In this document: one piece after another, positions 1 through 9,095 of the stretch
Layout of the letters: each line of letters begins with the position of its first letter
Numbering within the stretch: position 1 is the first letter of the stretch
Assembly (NCBI RefSeq): GCF_012396235.1
Contig: NZ_JAAXPA010000034.1
Span: 26,923-90,922 of the forward strand
Origin: Rhodococcus opacus
Lineage (GTDB): Bacteria; Actinomycetota; Actinomycetes; Mycobacteriales; Mycobacteriaceae
Direction of reading: 5' to 3'
DNA length: 64,000 nucleotides
Made by a program: the position numbers and the translations under genes
Notes under the pieces: generated by a model
The model's input: the letters and a program-made list of their open reading frames with translations, nothing else
The model's database searches: none
Told to the model about the DNA's origin: nothing

Positions 1-318
1 GCCGAGCAGTCCGACGAGCAGCCAGGGCAGCCGGTGCCACAGCCGACGAACCACCGTCTCGACGCTCGACGCGCGGGCCGCTTCGACCGAGTGCAGGAAC
101 CCGCCGAGCCGGGCCAGGTCCTCGTCGTGCTCGTGCGCGAGCACCGTGAGCAGCTGTTGCGGTGCGATCAGACCCCGGAACCGGCCGTCGGCGTCCACCA
201 CGGCGAGTCCGGGCTTTCCGTCCTGCGCCGCCTGCCACGCGGCGTGTTCCTCGTCGGTGTCGGGTGTCACGGTCGGTGGGTCGGGATCCATGACGGCGCC
301 GATGGTGGCGCCGCGGTG
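1..318 (-). CDS. CBS-domain / MgtE-like cation transporter, partial
   Basis: Reading leftward, the frame gives a CBS-like segment starting near GATIGAVMDPDPPTVTPDTD, then a second strand-turn (GLAVVDADGRFRGLIA) and finally VVRRLWHRLPWLLVGLLG. The last stretch matches the junction where MgtE magnesium transporters enter their membrane domain. The gene runs off the left edge, so the membrane part is not visible. No convincing start codon precedes the CBS segment: the first ATG (291-289) lies inside it, and the upstream reading frame instead holds the remnant of another small protein. The gene could therefore be 5'-truncated or a fusion product of decay. The family assignment rests on the CBS pattern plus the pre-membrane motif and is moderate. 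Confidence 0.5.
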
Positions 319-370
319 CGCCGAGGATCCGCTCGATGACCGCCACGCCGACTTTTGGCGCCTCCGATTC

Positions 371-441
371 GGCGGGTGCGGCCCGGAGGCCACGAACTGC
401 CCCGCCGCGATCACCGAGGCGACGGACCAGTCGATGATCCC
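371..441 (-). pseudogene. Remnant of a small hydrophobic protein family
   Basis: Translation of this short stretch gives GIIDWSVASVIAAGQ followed by FVAS. It closely matches the C-terminal half of the intact protein at 9096-9371 (GIIDWPVALVIAAGQ, then VLAS) and more distantly the protein at 3116-3388. The N-terminal half is not recognisable upstream, and the frame continues straight into the CBS/MgtE-like segment. It is best read as a decayed third copy of that family. Confidence 0.45.
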
Positions 442-982
442 CGGCGAGTCGCGCGGTCGCTTCGCTGAGGAACTGCTCACAGGCCAGTCGCACCGCCTCC
501 CGCTCGTCGAGACGGAGAGACCACCCGTCGATGTGATTGCACACGACGATCATCCCGTCGGCCGTGGCGTGTGTGCGTGCGCGCGACATGGAGAATGTCG
601 TATGTACGGGTGTGGTTGTGTTCCTTCGCATTCGGTGAACGATCGGTTGCGCATCACCGACATAAACTCGGCCAATAAAATTGCAGTCCAATGCATTTCG
701 CTTCGAATGCACAGTTGTTGCGCGGTGCACAGGCGGGTTCGGCCGTTCCCCCGCCTGCACACCGATAGGCTGCTGACCGCGGGCCCGCGATCTCATCGGC
801 GCCCCCGACATCACCACCCGCCGCCTTCTGTGTTGTCCGAAGTCCACCCGGGAGTCATCGTGTCCTACACCTCACTGCGCATTGCCTCGTTCAATCCGCT
901 TGTGGAGCGTGGCAGCCGACCGAACCGCACACCGAACGGGATCGGTGAACGGCAGTTCCTCCCCTGCGGACGGATGTCGAAG

Positions 983-2146
983 TCATCTCTTGCCTGCCCA
1001 CCCGGCACGGGGGTCGAATCCTGTTGCCTTCTCGGCCTGCGCGTAGGCCCGCAGGGCTTCGGCTGCCGTGCTGTCCAGCTTCGGTGGCACCGTGACCTCG
1101 GCTCTGACCAACAGATCGCCCGCCGTGCCGCCGCGTACGGGCACTCCGCGACCGCGAATTCGAAAGGTCCGTCCCGCTGCCGTGCCGGCTGGGATCCTCA
1201 TTCCGACGTGGCCGTCGAGGGTGGGGACGGAGATCGTTGCACCCAAGGCTAGTTCGCTGAAGGTGACCGGAACCGTGACGGTGAGATCATCGCCGTCGCG
1301 GCCGAACACCGGGTCCGTGTTGACGTGCACGCTCACATACAGATCGCCCGCAGGTGCGCCCTGCAGGCCCGGTTCGCCCCGGCCGGGGATGCGGATGCGT
1401 TGACCGTCGCGCACGCCGGGCGGCACCCGGACGTTGATCGTGCGGGTGCGATTCCCGATGCCGGCGCCCTGACAGTCCGGGCACGGTGCGTCGATGAGGG
1501 TGCCGGTGCCACGGCAGTCGTCGCAGGGTTCGCTGAACCCGAATGCCCCCAGGTTCCGGGTGACCAATCCCATCCCGTTGCAGCGTGGGCATTCTCTCGC
1601 GGTGGTGCCGGGCGTGGCGCCGCTGCCGTGACATGCGGTGCAAGTGGAAGTAGTGCTCACTCGAAGTGGCACCACGACGCCTCGGACGGCGTCACGGAAG
1701 GGCAGCCGGGTGTCGGTCTCGACGTCGCTGCCGCGCCGTGGTCGTGTGCCGGTGGTCCGATTGCCGGCACGGTTGAAGAGGTCGCCTATTCCGCCACCCG
1801 CGGTGGAGGAGGTTGAGCCTCGCGCGAACAGGTTGCCGAAGTCGAAATCGCCGCTGACGCCGGCGCTTCGCTCGCCGGGGTGGAATCGGGTGCGGTCGAA
1901 GGGGCCGGCGGTGAACAGCCTGCGTGCCTCGTCGTAGTCCTTGCGTTTGACCGGGTCCGAGAGCACGGCGTGTGCCTCGCTGACTGTCTTGAAGCGGTCC
2001 TCGGCTCGGGGGTCCTGCGGGTTGGCATCCGGGTGCAGAGCGCGGGCGAGCCTGCGATAGGCCTTCTTGATCTGCTCGACCGACGCGTTCGAAGGGACGC
2101 CCAGGTCGGCATAGAAGTCGCGTTCCAACCATTCCCGCTGCGTCAC
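983..2146 (-). CDS. dnaJ: DnaJ co-chaperone (Hsp40)
   Basis: The product is a type I J-domain protein of 387 aa that would stimulate the ATPase of DnaK and hold unfolded cytosolic clients. The N-terminal J domain (about residues 9-75) contains the HPD motif. A Gly/Phe-rich linker follows. Then come four zinc-binding CxxCxGxG repeats (CTACHGSG, CPRCNGMG, CDDCRGTG, CPDCQGAG) and the C-terminal substrate-binding beta domains. The length is normal for the family. The start is a GTG preceded by a strong GGAAGGAGA ribosome site 8 bases away. It lies just downstream of a decayed dnaK start, so a former dnaK-dnaJ operon has lost its Hsp70 and this DnaJ must work with a DnaK encoded elsewhere. Confidence 0.93.
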   Translation of the reverse strand: MTQREWLERDFYADLGVPSNASVEQIKKAYRRLARALHPDANPQDPRAEDRFKTVSEAHAVLSDPVKRKDYDEARRLFTAGPFDRTRFHPGERSAGVSGDFDFGNLFARGSTSSTAGGGIGDLFNRAGNRTTGTRPRRGSDVETDTRLPFRDAVRGVVVPLRVSTTSTCTACHGSGATPGTTARECPRCNGMGLVTRNLGAFGFSEPCDDCRGTGTLIDAPCPDCQGAGIGNRTRTINVRVPPGVRDGQRIRIPGRGEPGLQGAPAGDLYVSVHVNTDPVFGRDGDDLTVTVPVTFSELALGATISVPTLDGHVGMRIPAGTAAGRTFRIRGRGVPVRGGTAGDLLVRAEVTVPPKLDSTAAEALRAYAQAEKATGFDPRAGWAGKR

Positions 2147-2169
2147 TGGCCATCTCCTTCCTCCCGCGC

Positions 2170-2373
2170 TCAGCGGGTGGTGCGGTCAACGTTGGTGACG
2201 GGGTGGTTCTTGGCAGGCAGGCCGACTGGCACGTGGCAGTTCTTGGCGCACGCGACGACCGACGAGGTGGTGCGTGAGCCTTCGGTGTTGGCCGGCAGTA
2301 CGGGCTCGCCGGCCTCCTGTGCAGACACGACCGAGATCGCTGTAACGAGGTCGATGCCGACGGCTCGAGCCAT
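2170..2373 (-). pseudogene. Vestigial N-terminus of DnaK
   Basis: A 67-codon reading frame starts with a good ribosome site (GAGGAGG) and reads MARAVGIDLVTAISVVSAQE, later EGSRTTSSVVA, PAKN and VTNVDRT, then stops. This is the first 67 residues of actinobacterial DnaK. The nucleotide-binding loop normally reading GIDLGTTNSVV has become GIDLVTAISVV, so phosphate binding would be lost even if the piece were made. The remaining roughly 550 codons of dnaK are absent and dnaJ follows after 23 bases. It is a clear truncated pseudogene, although its intact reading frame and ribosome site leave open a leader-like role for dnaJ. Confidence 0.8.
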
Positions 2374-2644
2374 GAGGCCTCCTCGACAGGTGGGGCCCGG
2401 CCTCGAATACTGCAACCAACCGTGGACGGCACCAACCTAGCTTGAGTGCATCAGACGCAATTTTCTCCCTACAGAACATCCTGGTCAAGAACCATATTGA
2501 GTGTTAGGCGCTCACCTTTTCATTCCTGTTGTCCGCGGGGACACCCATCGCGCTGGCATGGTCCGGTGCGGTCAGGGAAACCTGTCAAACAGTCGCTCGG
2601 AGCCGGCTCGCCGCGGAAGCAGGCACCCGCTATCGCGTGAGAGT

Positions 2645-2985
2645 TCAGGTCGGGTCCGGGTCTGGCCCCCGTTCGTGGCAATGACGTTCAGTGAACCGTG
2701 CCCGCTGCCGGTCCAGCACGATCACCTTTGCATGATTAGTGCGGTGCTGTTCGCGCGCGATCAGCAAGCGGACGCCGGCCATCTGTCGCTTGAGTGCGGC
2801 GGCACGTGCAGCCGAATTCTCGTCGTCGAGGAGGTAGGCGGCGGCGCGGTCGCAGCCGATAAGCAACTATTGGTAGGCAAGTCGCAACCGGCCCCTGCTC
2901 GTCGAGGTGGGTGACCGCGATGTTCTCGACCAACTGCAGGGGGAGGCGGACGAGCCGATATTCGAAGCGGAGGAGGACATCGGGA
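2645..2985 (-). pseudogene. Possible frameshifted small protein gene
   Basis: Two abutting reverse-strand frames look protein-like when joined. The first (2985 to about 2888) reads DVLLRFEYRLVRLPLQLVEN and then IAVTHLDEQG. The second (from 2866) reads LIGCDRAAAYLLDDENSAAR and on through AALKRQMAGVRLLIAREQH. The amphipathic helical character and loss of a single continuous frame suggest a decayed gene for a protein of about 110 residues. I do not recognise the family. It could also be chance open frames in GC-rich DNA. Confidence 0.3.
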
Positions 2986-3115
2986 GGGCGCCGAGTGTCA
3001 CGCGCGGGATCGCAGCCCGGCCGTGACCTGTTGGGGGACAGAACCATAGAGGAACGGTGGACGCACGGAGGCTCCGGGTACACAGCTCGGGCGTTGGTCA
3101 CTGACCTTTTCGGTA

Positions 3116-3388
3116 TTAGGCCGACTCCAGCGCGTCGCCGACCTCGTGCAGGGTGCGGTGGTGTTCCTCGGCGGCCATGACATGCCCGGCGGCGACGATC
3201 ACGGCGACGGGCCATTCGATGACCTCGAGTGCCGCGAGGACACCGAGGGCGGCGTAGAACGCCAGGTGCTCGGGCCGGGGGATGCCGACGCTCCCCACGA
3301 TCGGCAGCTTCACAGCGAAGCTGTCGGCGTGGCGCACGCGTTCGACCGTGTCCCGGTGGGACGGATTGGTGGGTGATTTGTCGGTCAT
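3116..3388 (-). CDS. Small hydrophobic protein, unknown function
   Basis: The 90-residue product has a polar N-terminus with the pattern SHRDTVERVRHADSFAVKLP and a central IPRPEHLAFYAALGVLAALE segment. A hydrophobic helix around EWPVAVIVAAGHVMAAEEHH follows, which could be one or two membrane passes. A paralogue sits at 9096-9371 with the same layout, and a fragment of a third copy lies at 371-441. The ATG at 3388 is chosen because GGAGG lies 6 bases upstream; an earlier ATG lacks this. The gene precedes the P-type ATPase on the same strand, suggesting an envelope-stress or ion-homeostasis context, but no function can be assigned. Confidence 0.75.
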   Translation of the reverse strand: MTDKSPTNPSHRDTVERVRHADSFAVKLPIVGSVGIPRPEHLAFYAALGVLAALEVIEWPVAVIVAAGHVMAAEEHHRTLHEVGDALESA

Positions 3389-3582
3389 TGCTTGCCTCCG
3401 CACTATGTGGGGTTTACCGGGGGTTCGTTTCGGGTGCGCAGGGTGGCAGCGTGGCGAACTCTGTGGTCGATGTGGGTGGAGATCCGGTGGTGTCCGTGGT
3501 GGCGCGGGTATTCACGCCGCCGTTGCGGGAGCTGTACGCGCTGCTGGTGCGGGTGGGCGTAATCGAGATCATCGAGCGAACC

Positions 3583-6500
3583 TCACTCCTTCCACCCGCC
3601 GCTGAGGACGTCGACGGGACTGTCCGAGAAGGACAGTGTGCGGTCGTGGTTACCTGCGGTGTGGAGTAGTTCGCGGATCGTGGGGCTGAGCCCCGGTCTC
3701 CGGGCGATCAGGTCGGGTGCGATGGCCGCGGTGGCAGTGGCTGCCGCGGCGGATCCGAAGCCTTGCGCCCAGCCGAGCGGGCCCAGGGGCACACAGCCGA
3801 GGAACTGGCTCACTCCGGGGGTGCTGATCAACACCGTCATGACGGCAAGGGACCCCACCGAGGTGGTCAGAACGAGGGGGCTGCGCGAGTCCAGCAGAAT
3901 CTGCCCGAGCTGGGTGCCGATGAGTGCGACCAGGGCGACGGTGGAGGCCCGCCGGGGTCCGCCGGTCAGGCTGGCCATAGCCCAGGCCGCGGTGGCGCCG
4001 GCGGCGGTGGTGGTGCCGCGGAAGGCGACGGTGCGCAACAGCGCTGCCTCGTCGGGTCCCCGGGTGGCGACACCGTTGTGGCTGGTGGGGCTGACCGCCA
4101 GGGCCGCGGCCGGTAGCGCGTCGGTGAGCATGTTCACCAGCAGCAGCTGGCGGGGGTTGAACGGGGAGCGCCCGGAGACGGCGCTGCCGATCAGGGCGAA
4201 GGCGACTTCACCGGCGTTGCCGCCGACGAGGACGGCGACTGCGGCCTGCACCCGCCGCCAGAGTTGGCGACCTTCGTCCAGTGCGTCGAGCAGGGCCCCG
4301 ACCTTGCCGTCGAGGAGGACGACGTCGGCCGCGCCGCGGGCGGGAGCGCTGCCGCGGGAGGCCACTCCGATGCCGACGCTGGCCGCCCGGATGGCGGCGG
4401 CGTCGTTGGCGCCGTCGCCGACCATGGCACACACCCGGCCGATCCGCTCCAGGGTCTGCACGATCTGCACCTTGTGTTCGGGGGACATGCGGGCGAACAC
4501 CCGACGGTCCTCGACTGCCCGCTCCTGTTCGCGGTGCGAGAGGTCGTCCCAGTCGGTGCCGCTGATCACCTGCTCCGGGGTGACCGGCATCCCCAATTCG
4601 TCGGCGATCGCGATGGCGGTGACCGGGTGGTCCCCGGTGATCAGGCGGACACCGACATCCTGGTCCAGCAGCGCGGGCAGCAGGCCGACGGCGTCGGCGC
4701 GGGGAGTGTCGGCCAGGCCGAGCAACCCGACCGGCTCGAGCTCGCGTTCAGCGAGTCGCGCCAAGGCGTCGGGGTCCTCGGCGGCCGCTGCCGCTTCGTC
4801 CGTGCTGAGCCCACGCTGGCCGACGGCGATCACCCGCAAACCTGCCGAGGCCATCCCGTGCACCCGCCCCGCGAGCGAACCGTCGGATTCGCCGAAGGAC
4901 TCGAGCATCACCTCGGGTGCGCCCTTCACCGCGAGATGGGTGCCGGACACCGCGGCGGCGTAGGACCGGCCGGAACGAAACGGCAGGTAGGCCTGCCGGG
5001 TCCGGTCGCCCTCGCCCTCGTGCGCGTGTTCGGCGTCGGCGGCGTCCACGATCGCGACGTCCGTGGCGTGATCGGGCGGTCCACCGTTCGACGACCACCC
5101 CGTGCGCGCGGCGTAGGACAGTACCTGTTTCCGCGTGAATCCCGGTGCCGGTTCCACGGCGGACACGCGCAGCCGGTTCTCGCTGAGGGTGCCGGTCTTG
5201 TCGAAACAGACCACGTCGACCCGCCCGAGCGCCTCGACCGACCGCGGGACGCGGACCAGGGCCGCGGACCGGGTGAGCCGGCGGGCGGCGGACATCTGCG
5301 CGAGGGTGGCCACCAACGGCAGTCCTTCGGGAATCGCCGCCACGATGACCGCGACTCCGCTGGTGACGGCGGATCGCACGCCGGCGCCGCGGAGCAGACC
5401 GATTCCGGTGACGATGCCGCCGCCGCCGAAACTGACCGGCATCGCCCGCCGGGTCAACCGGCTCAGCTGTGCGTTCAGGCCCACCTCCCGCACCTTCGCC
5501 GGCGCGAGGGCGGTGGCACGCCGGGTCTCGGTGGTACGGCCGGTCGCGGTCACCAGCGACACGGCGGTCCCGGTCAGCACCGTGGTTCCGGCGTAGAGCA
5601 TGCAGGTGCGCTCGGCCAGCGGCACACCCGGTGTGGGATCGGTCTGTTTGACCACCGGCAGCGATTCCCCGGTCAGCGCCGACTCGTCGACCTCGACCCC
5701 CTCGGCGGCGAGGAGTCGTCCGTCGGCGGGGACCACCTCGCCGGGGCGGACCTCGATGACCTCGCCCGGCCGGAGCCGGTCCGCCGCGATGTCGACGTAG
5801 CGGCGGTCGGCCCCACAGTCGGCGGCATCCACCGGGTCGTAGGCGTCTTTGAGCTCGGTGAGCTGGCGTGCCGGCGCATCCTGAACGGCGAGAAGGCGAT
5901 TCAAGACCTCTTCGGCGCGCAGTCGCTGGGTTGCCGAGATGCCGGCGTTGAGCACGAGAACGGACCCGACGAGTACGGCGTCGATCGGTGAGCCCAGCAC
6001 CGCGCTCGCCGCGGAGCAGGTCGCGAGGATCGGGGTCAGCGGATCGTCCAGTTCGTCGCGCACCGCGCGGAGAAAGTGCCACGTAGTGGTGACGGGCCGG
6101 ACGCCGATGCGACCGATTGCCCGTACGGGTCCGGTGGTGGCGAACCCGGAGTATCGGCGTTTCGGAATCTGGGAGGTGTGGTCGTCCCTGCGCGGCGTGG
6201 GGAGCAGCTCGCGCACCTCGGCGGCGGGAATCGCATGCCACTCATGTCCCGGCCGTGGTGCGGGCAGCGGCGCGGTGAGCACGCCCCGGGCCTTCGAGCG
6301 ACCGACCCACAGACCGAGGGCCGCCCCGGCGGTGACCGGTTCCGGTCCGCTGCCGGGAACACCGGGCAGCAGCAGCAGGGTGCCGAGTGCCGACGCCTGC
6401 GCAGAGATCTCGATACCCCGGCGGCTGGCTGTCCGCGCCGCCGGGATCGCGTGCAGGATGCGCCACACCCCGGTCAGGTCGGCGGCCCACAGGTGCGCAC

Positions 6501-8187
6501 CCCACGGCGGTGGAGCACCGTCGCGGGTGACACCGACTCCGACGTCCGCCCGCACGAGGGTCTCGGGTGCCCCCGCCGCGACCACCGCGACTGCTCGACC
6601 GTCTCGTTGGAGCTGGGTCACCGCCTCGCGCAGGGTGTCGTCGATCGAGCCGGCCAGCGGGACGAGGCGATTGAATCCGTTGCGCAGTGAGCGGAGGGCG
6701 TCGTCGTCGACCGAGACGACCTCGACCTGGGCGCGGCGGGCCTCGGCGACGACCGCCGACGCGTACGGGTCGTGGACCGGGCTGACCAGGACCCGAGGAC
6801 CGTCATCGGAAGCGTCGTCCAGGGCGGTACCCGCGACGCCGGGCACGGCGGTCACCGGATGCCACCCCGCGGCGAGCCGGCCCTGATTGACCGCGGTGCG
6901 GGCCGCTTCCCACACCCGGGTGCGATCCCCGTCGCGCACCCCGAGCACCCGGCTGACGGTCAGCTGCGGGGTGTAGAGGGCGCGAGGGTCGATCACCACC
7001 GCACCGACCCGGTCCAGGCGGCGCAGCGCCTCCGGGTGCAGCGGCAACACGTCGTGCCGGTCGGCCAGCCCCCGTCCCAGGGTGGCGGCGAACAGCTCCC
7101 GCGCGGACCGGGTCGCCTTGGGGGCGGCCACCAGCGTCGCGATCCCGATGCTGGCGGGGTTGCGGGTCACGGCGCCGAGTGCCACGTCGCCGACCAGGCC
7201 CGCCAGGCCGGCGCGTTCGGCGTAGCGCTCAACCAGGCCGGTGGGTGCGACCCGTCGTGGCAGGGATGCGGGTGGGCCGTCGACAGCGGCATGCAGAGCC
7301 GGCTCCACGCGTTGCCACGCCCGCCGCGCCGACCACGTCTCCGCGACCAGCGCGCCCCGCAGCGCGGCGTCAAGCGCAAGCGAATCCGGCGACAGAGTCA
7401 GCGTGTATACGGTCGCGGTCGCGGTCGCGAACAGCAGATCGGTGGCACCTGGGCCCACCGCCTTCTCCACCCATCCCCGCAGCCGCGGTTGGTAGTCGAC
7501 CGAGACCACCCCCGATGCCAGGGCGGTCGGCAACCGGGGCAGACGCAGAAATCGCCCGGCCAGCGCGACACCCAAGCCCACGGTCGCGGCCGCGGCACCC
7601 ACCGCCCGGGCGACCAGCACCACGTCGTCGCCAGGAAGATCGATGGGACGATGATCCGAAATCTTTGTCGCCGTGGCGGTGTCGTTGTCGTCGACAACCC
7701 GGCACAACGTCTCCTCGCTGGGACCGTCCGGCCCGGCGGACACCACGATCCGCGACCACGGACGATGCACGTCGGCGGCCTCGACACCCGGAAGGGTGCG
7801 GACCGCCGACAGCACCCGGTCGGCCACCTCCGGTCCCTGCGGACCGACCAGCCCACGCACCTCGACCCAAGTGCGCTCGGAACCCGACCCGAATCGCCGT
7901 GCCGGGCTCCCCCCGGCCGCCTCACGCAGACCACCGGCAGCCGCACGCGCGACCGCCCGAGGAGACGGCGACCCCGCAGCAACGGATGAGGGCGCCCGCA
8001 GGAGCACCGACCCGACACCGAGAACGGTCGCCGCCCCCACAACGGTGGTGTCCAGGGCCGTCGCGGCGCCGACACCCGCAGCCCGGGTCCCGGCCCGCAG
8101 GCAGCGGCCCGGGATGGCCGCCAGGCCCCTGGCCACTGCTGTCGCACTCACGACAGACCCACCCGGCAGCACCACTACCGCGAACAT
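3583..8187 (-). CDS. ctpI: Giant cation-translocating P-type ATPase, CtpI-like
   Basis: The 1534-residue product resembles mycobacterial CtpI. The catalytic half has the actuator motif TGES near residue 839, the phosphorylation motif DKTGT near 996 (Asp is the phospho-acceptor) and GDGAND near 1256, followed by the C-terminal membrane helices. The first 650 residues look like a second, degenerate P-type ATPase core. RVGAVVIDPRALYT takes the place of the phosphorylation loop, and a VGVGVTRDG segment corresponds to the hinge region. The transported ion is not known. An ATG at 8187 has GAGG 8 bases upstream and is preferred over the GTG at 8193. The neighbouring gene at 8236-8724 is co-directional and immediately upstream, probably an operon. 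Confidence 0.85.
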   Translation of the reverse strand: MFAVVVLPGGSVVSATAVARGLAAIPGRCLRAGTRAAGVGAATALDTTVVGAATVLGVGSVLLRAPSSVAAGSPSPRAVARAAAGGLREAAGGSPARRFGSGSERTWVEVRGLVGPQGPEVADRVLSAVRTLPGVEAADVHRPWSRIVVSAGPDGPSEETLCRVVDDNDTATATKISDHRPIDLPGDDVVLVARAVGAAAATVGLGVALAGRFLRLPRLPTALASGVVSVDYQPRLRGWVEKAVGPGATDLLFATATATVYTLTLSPDSLALDAALRGALVAETWSARRAWQRVEPALHAAVDGPPASLPRRVAPTGLVERYAERAGLAGLVGDVALGAVTRNPASIGIATLVAAPKATRSARELFAATLGRGLADRHDVLPLHPEALRRLDRVGAVVIDPRALYTPQLTVSRVLGVRDGDRTRVWEAARTAVNQGRLAAGWHPVTAVPGVAGTALDDASDDGPRVLVSPVHDPYASAVVAEARRAQVEVVSVDDDALRSLRNGFNRLVPLAGSIDDTLREAVTQLQRDGRAVAVVAAGAPETLVRADVGVGVTRDGAPPPWGAHLWAADLTGVWRILHAIPAARTASRRGIEISAQASALGTLLLLPGVPGSGPEPVTAGAALGLWVGRSKARGVLTAPLPAPRPGHEWHAIPAAEVRELLPTPRRDDHTSQIPKRRYSGFATTGPVRAIGRIGVRPVTTTWHFLRAVRDELDDPLTPILATCSAASAVLGSPIDAVLVGSVLVLNAGISATQRLRAEEVLNRLLAVQDAPARQLTELKDAYDPVDAADCGADRRYVDIAADRLRPGEVIEVRPGEVVPADGRLLAAEGVEVDESALTGESLPVVKQTDPTPGVPLAERTCMLYAGTTVLTGTAVSLVTATGRTTETRRATALAPAKVREVGLNAQLSRLTRRAMPVSFGGGGIVTGIGLLRGAGVRSAVTSGVAVIVAAIPEGLPLVATLAQMSAARRLTRSAALVRVPRSVEALGRVDVVCFDKTGTLSENRLRVSAVEPAPGFTRKQVLSYAARTGWSSNGGPPDHATDVAIVDAADAEHAHEGEGDRTRQAYLPFRSGRSYAAAVSGTHLAVKGAPEVMLESFGESDGSLAGRVHGMASAGLRVIAVGQRGLSTDEAAAAAEDPDALARLAERELEPVGLLGLADTPRADAVGLLPALLDQDVGVRLITGDHPVTAIAIADELGMPVTPEQVISGTDWDDLSHREQERAVEDRRVFARMSPEHKVQIVQTLERIGRVCAMVGDGANDAAAIRAASVGIGVASRGSAPARGAADVVLLDGKVGALLDALDEGRQLWRRVQAAVAVLVGGNAGEVAFALIGSAVSGRSPFNPRQLLLVNMLTDALPAAALAVSPTSHNGVATRGPDEAALLRTVAFRGTTTAAGATAAWAMASLTGGPRRASTVALVALIGTQLGQILLDSRSPLVLTTSVGSLAVMTVLISTPGVSQFLGCVPLGPLGWAQGFGSAAAATATAAIAPDLIARRPGLSPTIRELLHTAGNHDRTLSFSDSPVDVLSGGWKE

Positions 8188-8235
8188 CGACACCGCCTCA
8201 CCGAAGTGCGGGTGCGGTGCTCGTGCTCGAGGATT

Positions 8236-8724
8236 TCACGGCTGCGGCGTCGACCGAACGGGCCGCGCCTTCACAGAGCCGGTCGACGATGTCTTTCCGG
8301 CACCGGATGTGCCGGCTGGGCCGGGCGCAGCGGCGGGTTTGTCGGTCGGTCCCGCAGCCTCCACCGATGCCGCCGCGGATTCGGCGGCGCCCCGATCTCC
8401 GGCGGTCGACGTGGTCGCCAATGTCGTCGCAGTCGTCTTGCCAGACCGTGCGGCGTGCAGTTGGTGCAGCACCAGCGCGGTGCCGCCCGCCCCCAGGACG
8501 ATCGGCCACTCGACCAATCCCGCCGCACCGATCGCCCCCATCGTCAACAACGCGGCGGGTGTGGAGTGGCTGCCGACCTTGACCCCCTCGCGCACTCCTG
8601 TCGCCGCGCCCCGCATACTTCCGGCCACCGCTCCCACCGCGGCACCACCGACGGCACCGGCGGTGGCCGTCACGGCCTCACCCGCTCCCGTGACCAACCG
8701 CGTCGTACCTTGCACAATCCCCAT
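8236..8724 (-). CDS. Small Ala/Gly-rich membrane-associated protein next to ctpI
   Basis: The 162-residue product starts with a glycine-zipper-like segment (TATAGAVGGAAVGAVAGSMR). A hydrophobic pair around LLTMGAIGAAGLVEWPIVLG follows, and the C-terminal tail is disordered and rich in Ala, Thr and Pro. It lies 49 bases upstream of the P-type ATPase on the same strand and is probably its partner. The ATG at 8724 is preferred over the one at 8733 because GGGTGG then lies at a usual distance. Its function is unknown. Confidence 0.65.
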   Translation of the reverse strand: MGIVQGTTRLVTGAGEAVTATAGAVGGAAVGAVAGSMRGAATGVREGVKVGSHSTPAALLTMGAIGAAGLVEWPIVLGAGGTALVLHQLHAARSGKTTATTLATTSTAGDRGAAESAAASVEAAGPTDKPAAAPGPAGTSGAGKTSSTGSVKARPVRSTPQP

Positions 8725-8913
8725 GACATCCACCCAGTTTCACTGGTCGCATCAATGCCCACCGCGACTCGGACGCGTGGGCCGAATTCCCCCGGCCGCA
8801 AGCCTAATCCTCGGTGAACGAAAAATGAACAATCGGTGCACAAGGTGGGTAACTTGGCTCCGGGCAACACGGCATCGCCGACCGATGGCCGTGGTCGCGG
8901 AGAGTAGGTGCGC

Positions 8914-9080
8914 ATGTTCGTCCTGGTCCGTCACGCGCACGCGGGCGAGAAGAAGCGATGGCCCGGCCCCGACGCCGACCACCCCTGAGCACCCCCGGAT
9001 ACTGACAGGCACGCAGCCTCGTCCCCGCGCTGACCGGCATCGAGCTGCAGGCCCTGTTCGCCTCCGGCGCAACGCAGTTC
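8914..9080 (+). pseudogene. Decayed SixA-type histidine phosphatase
   Basis: The start reads MFVLVRHAHAGEKKRWPGPD and then meets a stop after 24 codons. Shifted frames continue with LVPALTGIELQALFAS. The intact gene at 51732-52199 reads MFVLVRHSHAGEKKQWHGPD and LVAALSGIEIETLLSS, so this is a truncated, frame-disrupted copy. The catalytic RH(A/S)HAGEKK segment survives but the rest of the fold is gone. Confidence 0.7.
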
Positions 9081-9095
9081 GTAAGGAGGTCCGCC

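Noticed and set aside
550..762. 70-codon minus-strand ORF
   Set aside because: Cys/Arg-rich random-looking composition, no ribosome site; the stretch 480-982 shows no supportable gene.
4264..5991. 575-codon open frame opposite the P-type ATPase
   Set aside because: GC-rich antisense frame without motifs, covering the catalytic motifs of the real gene.
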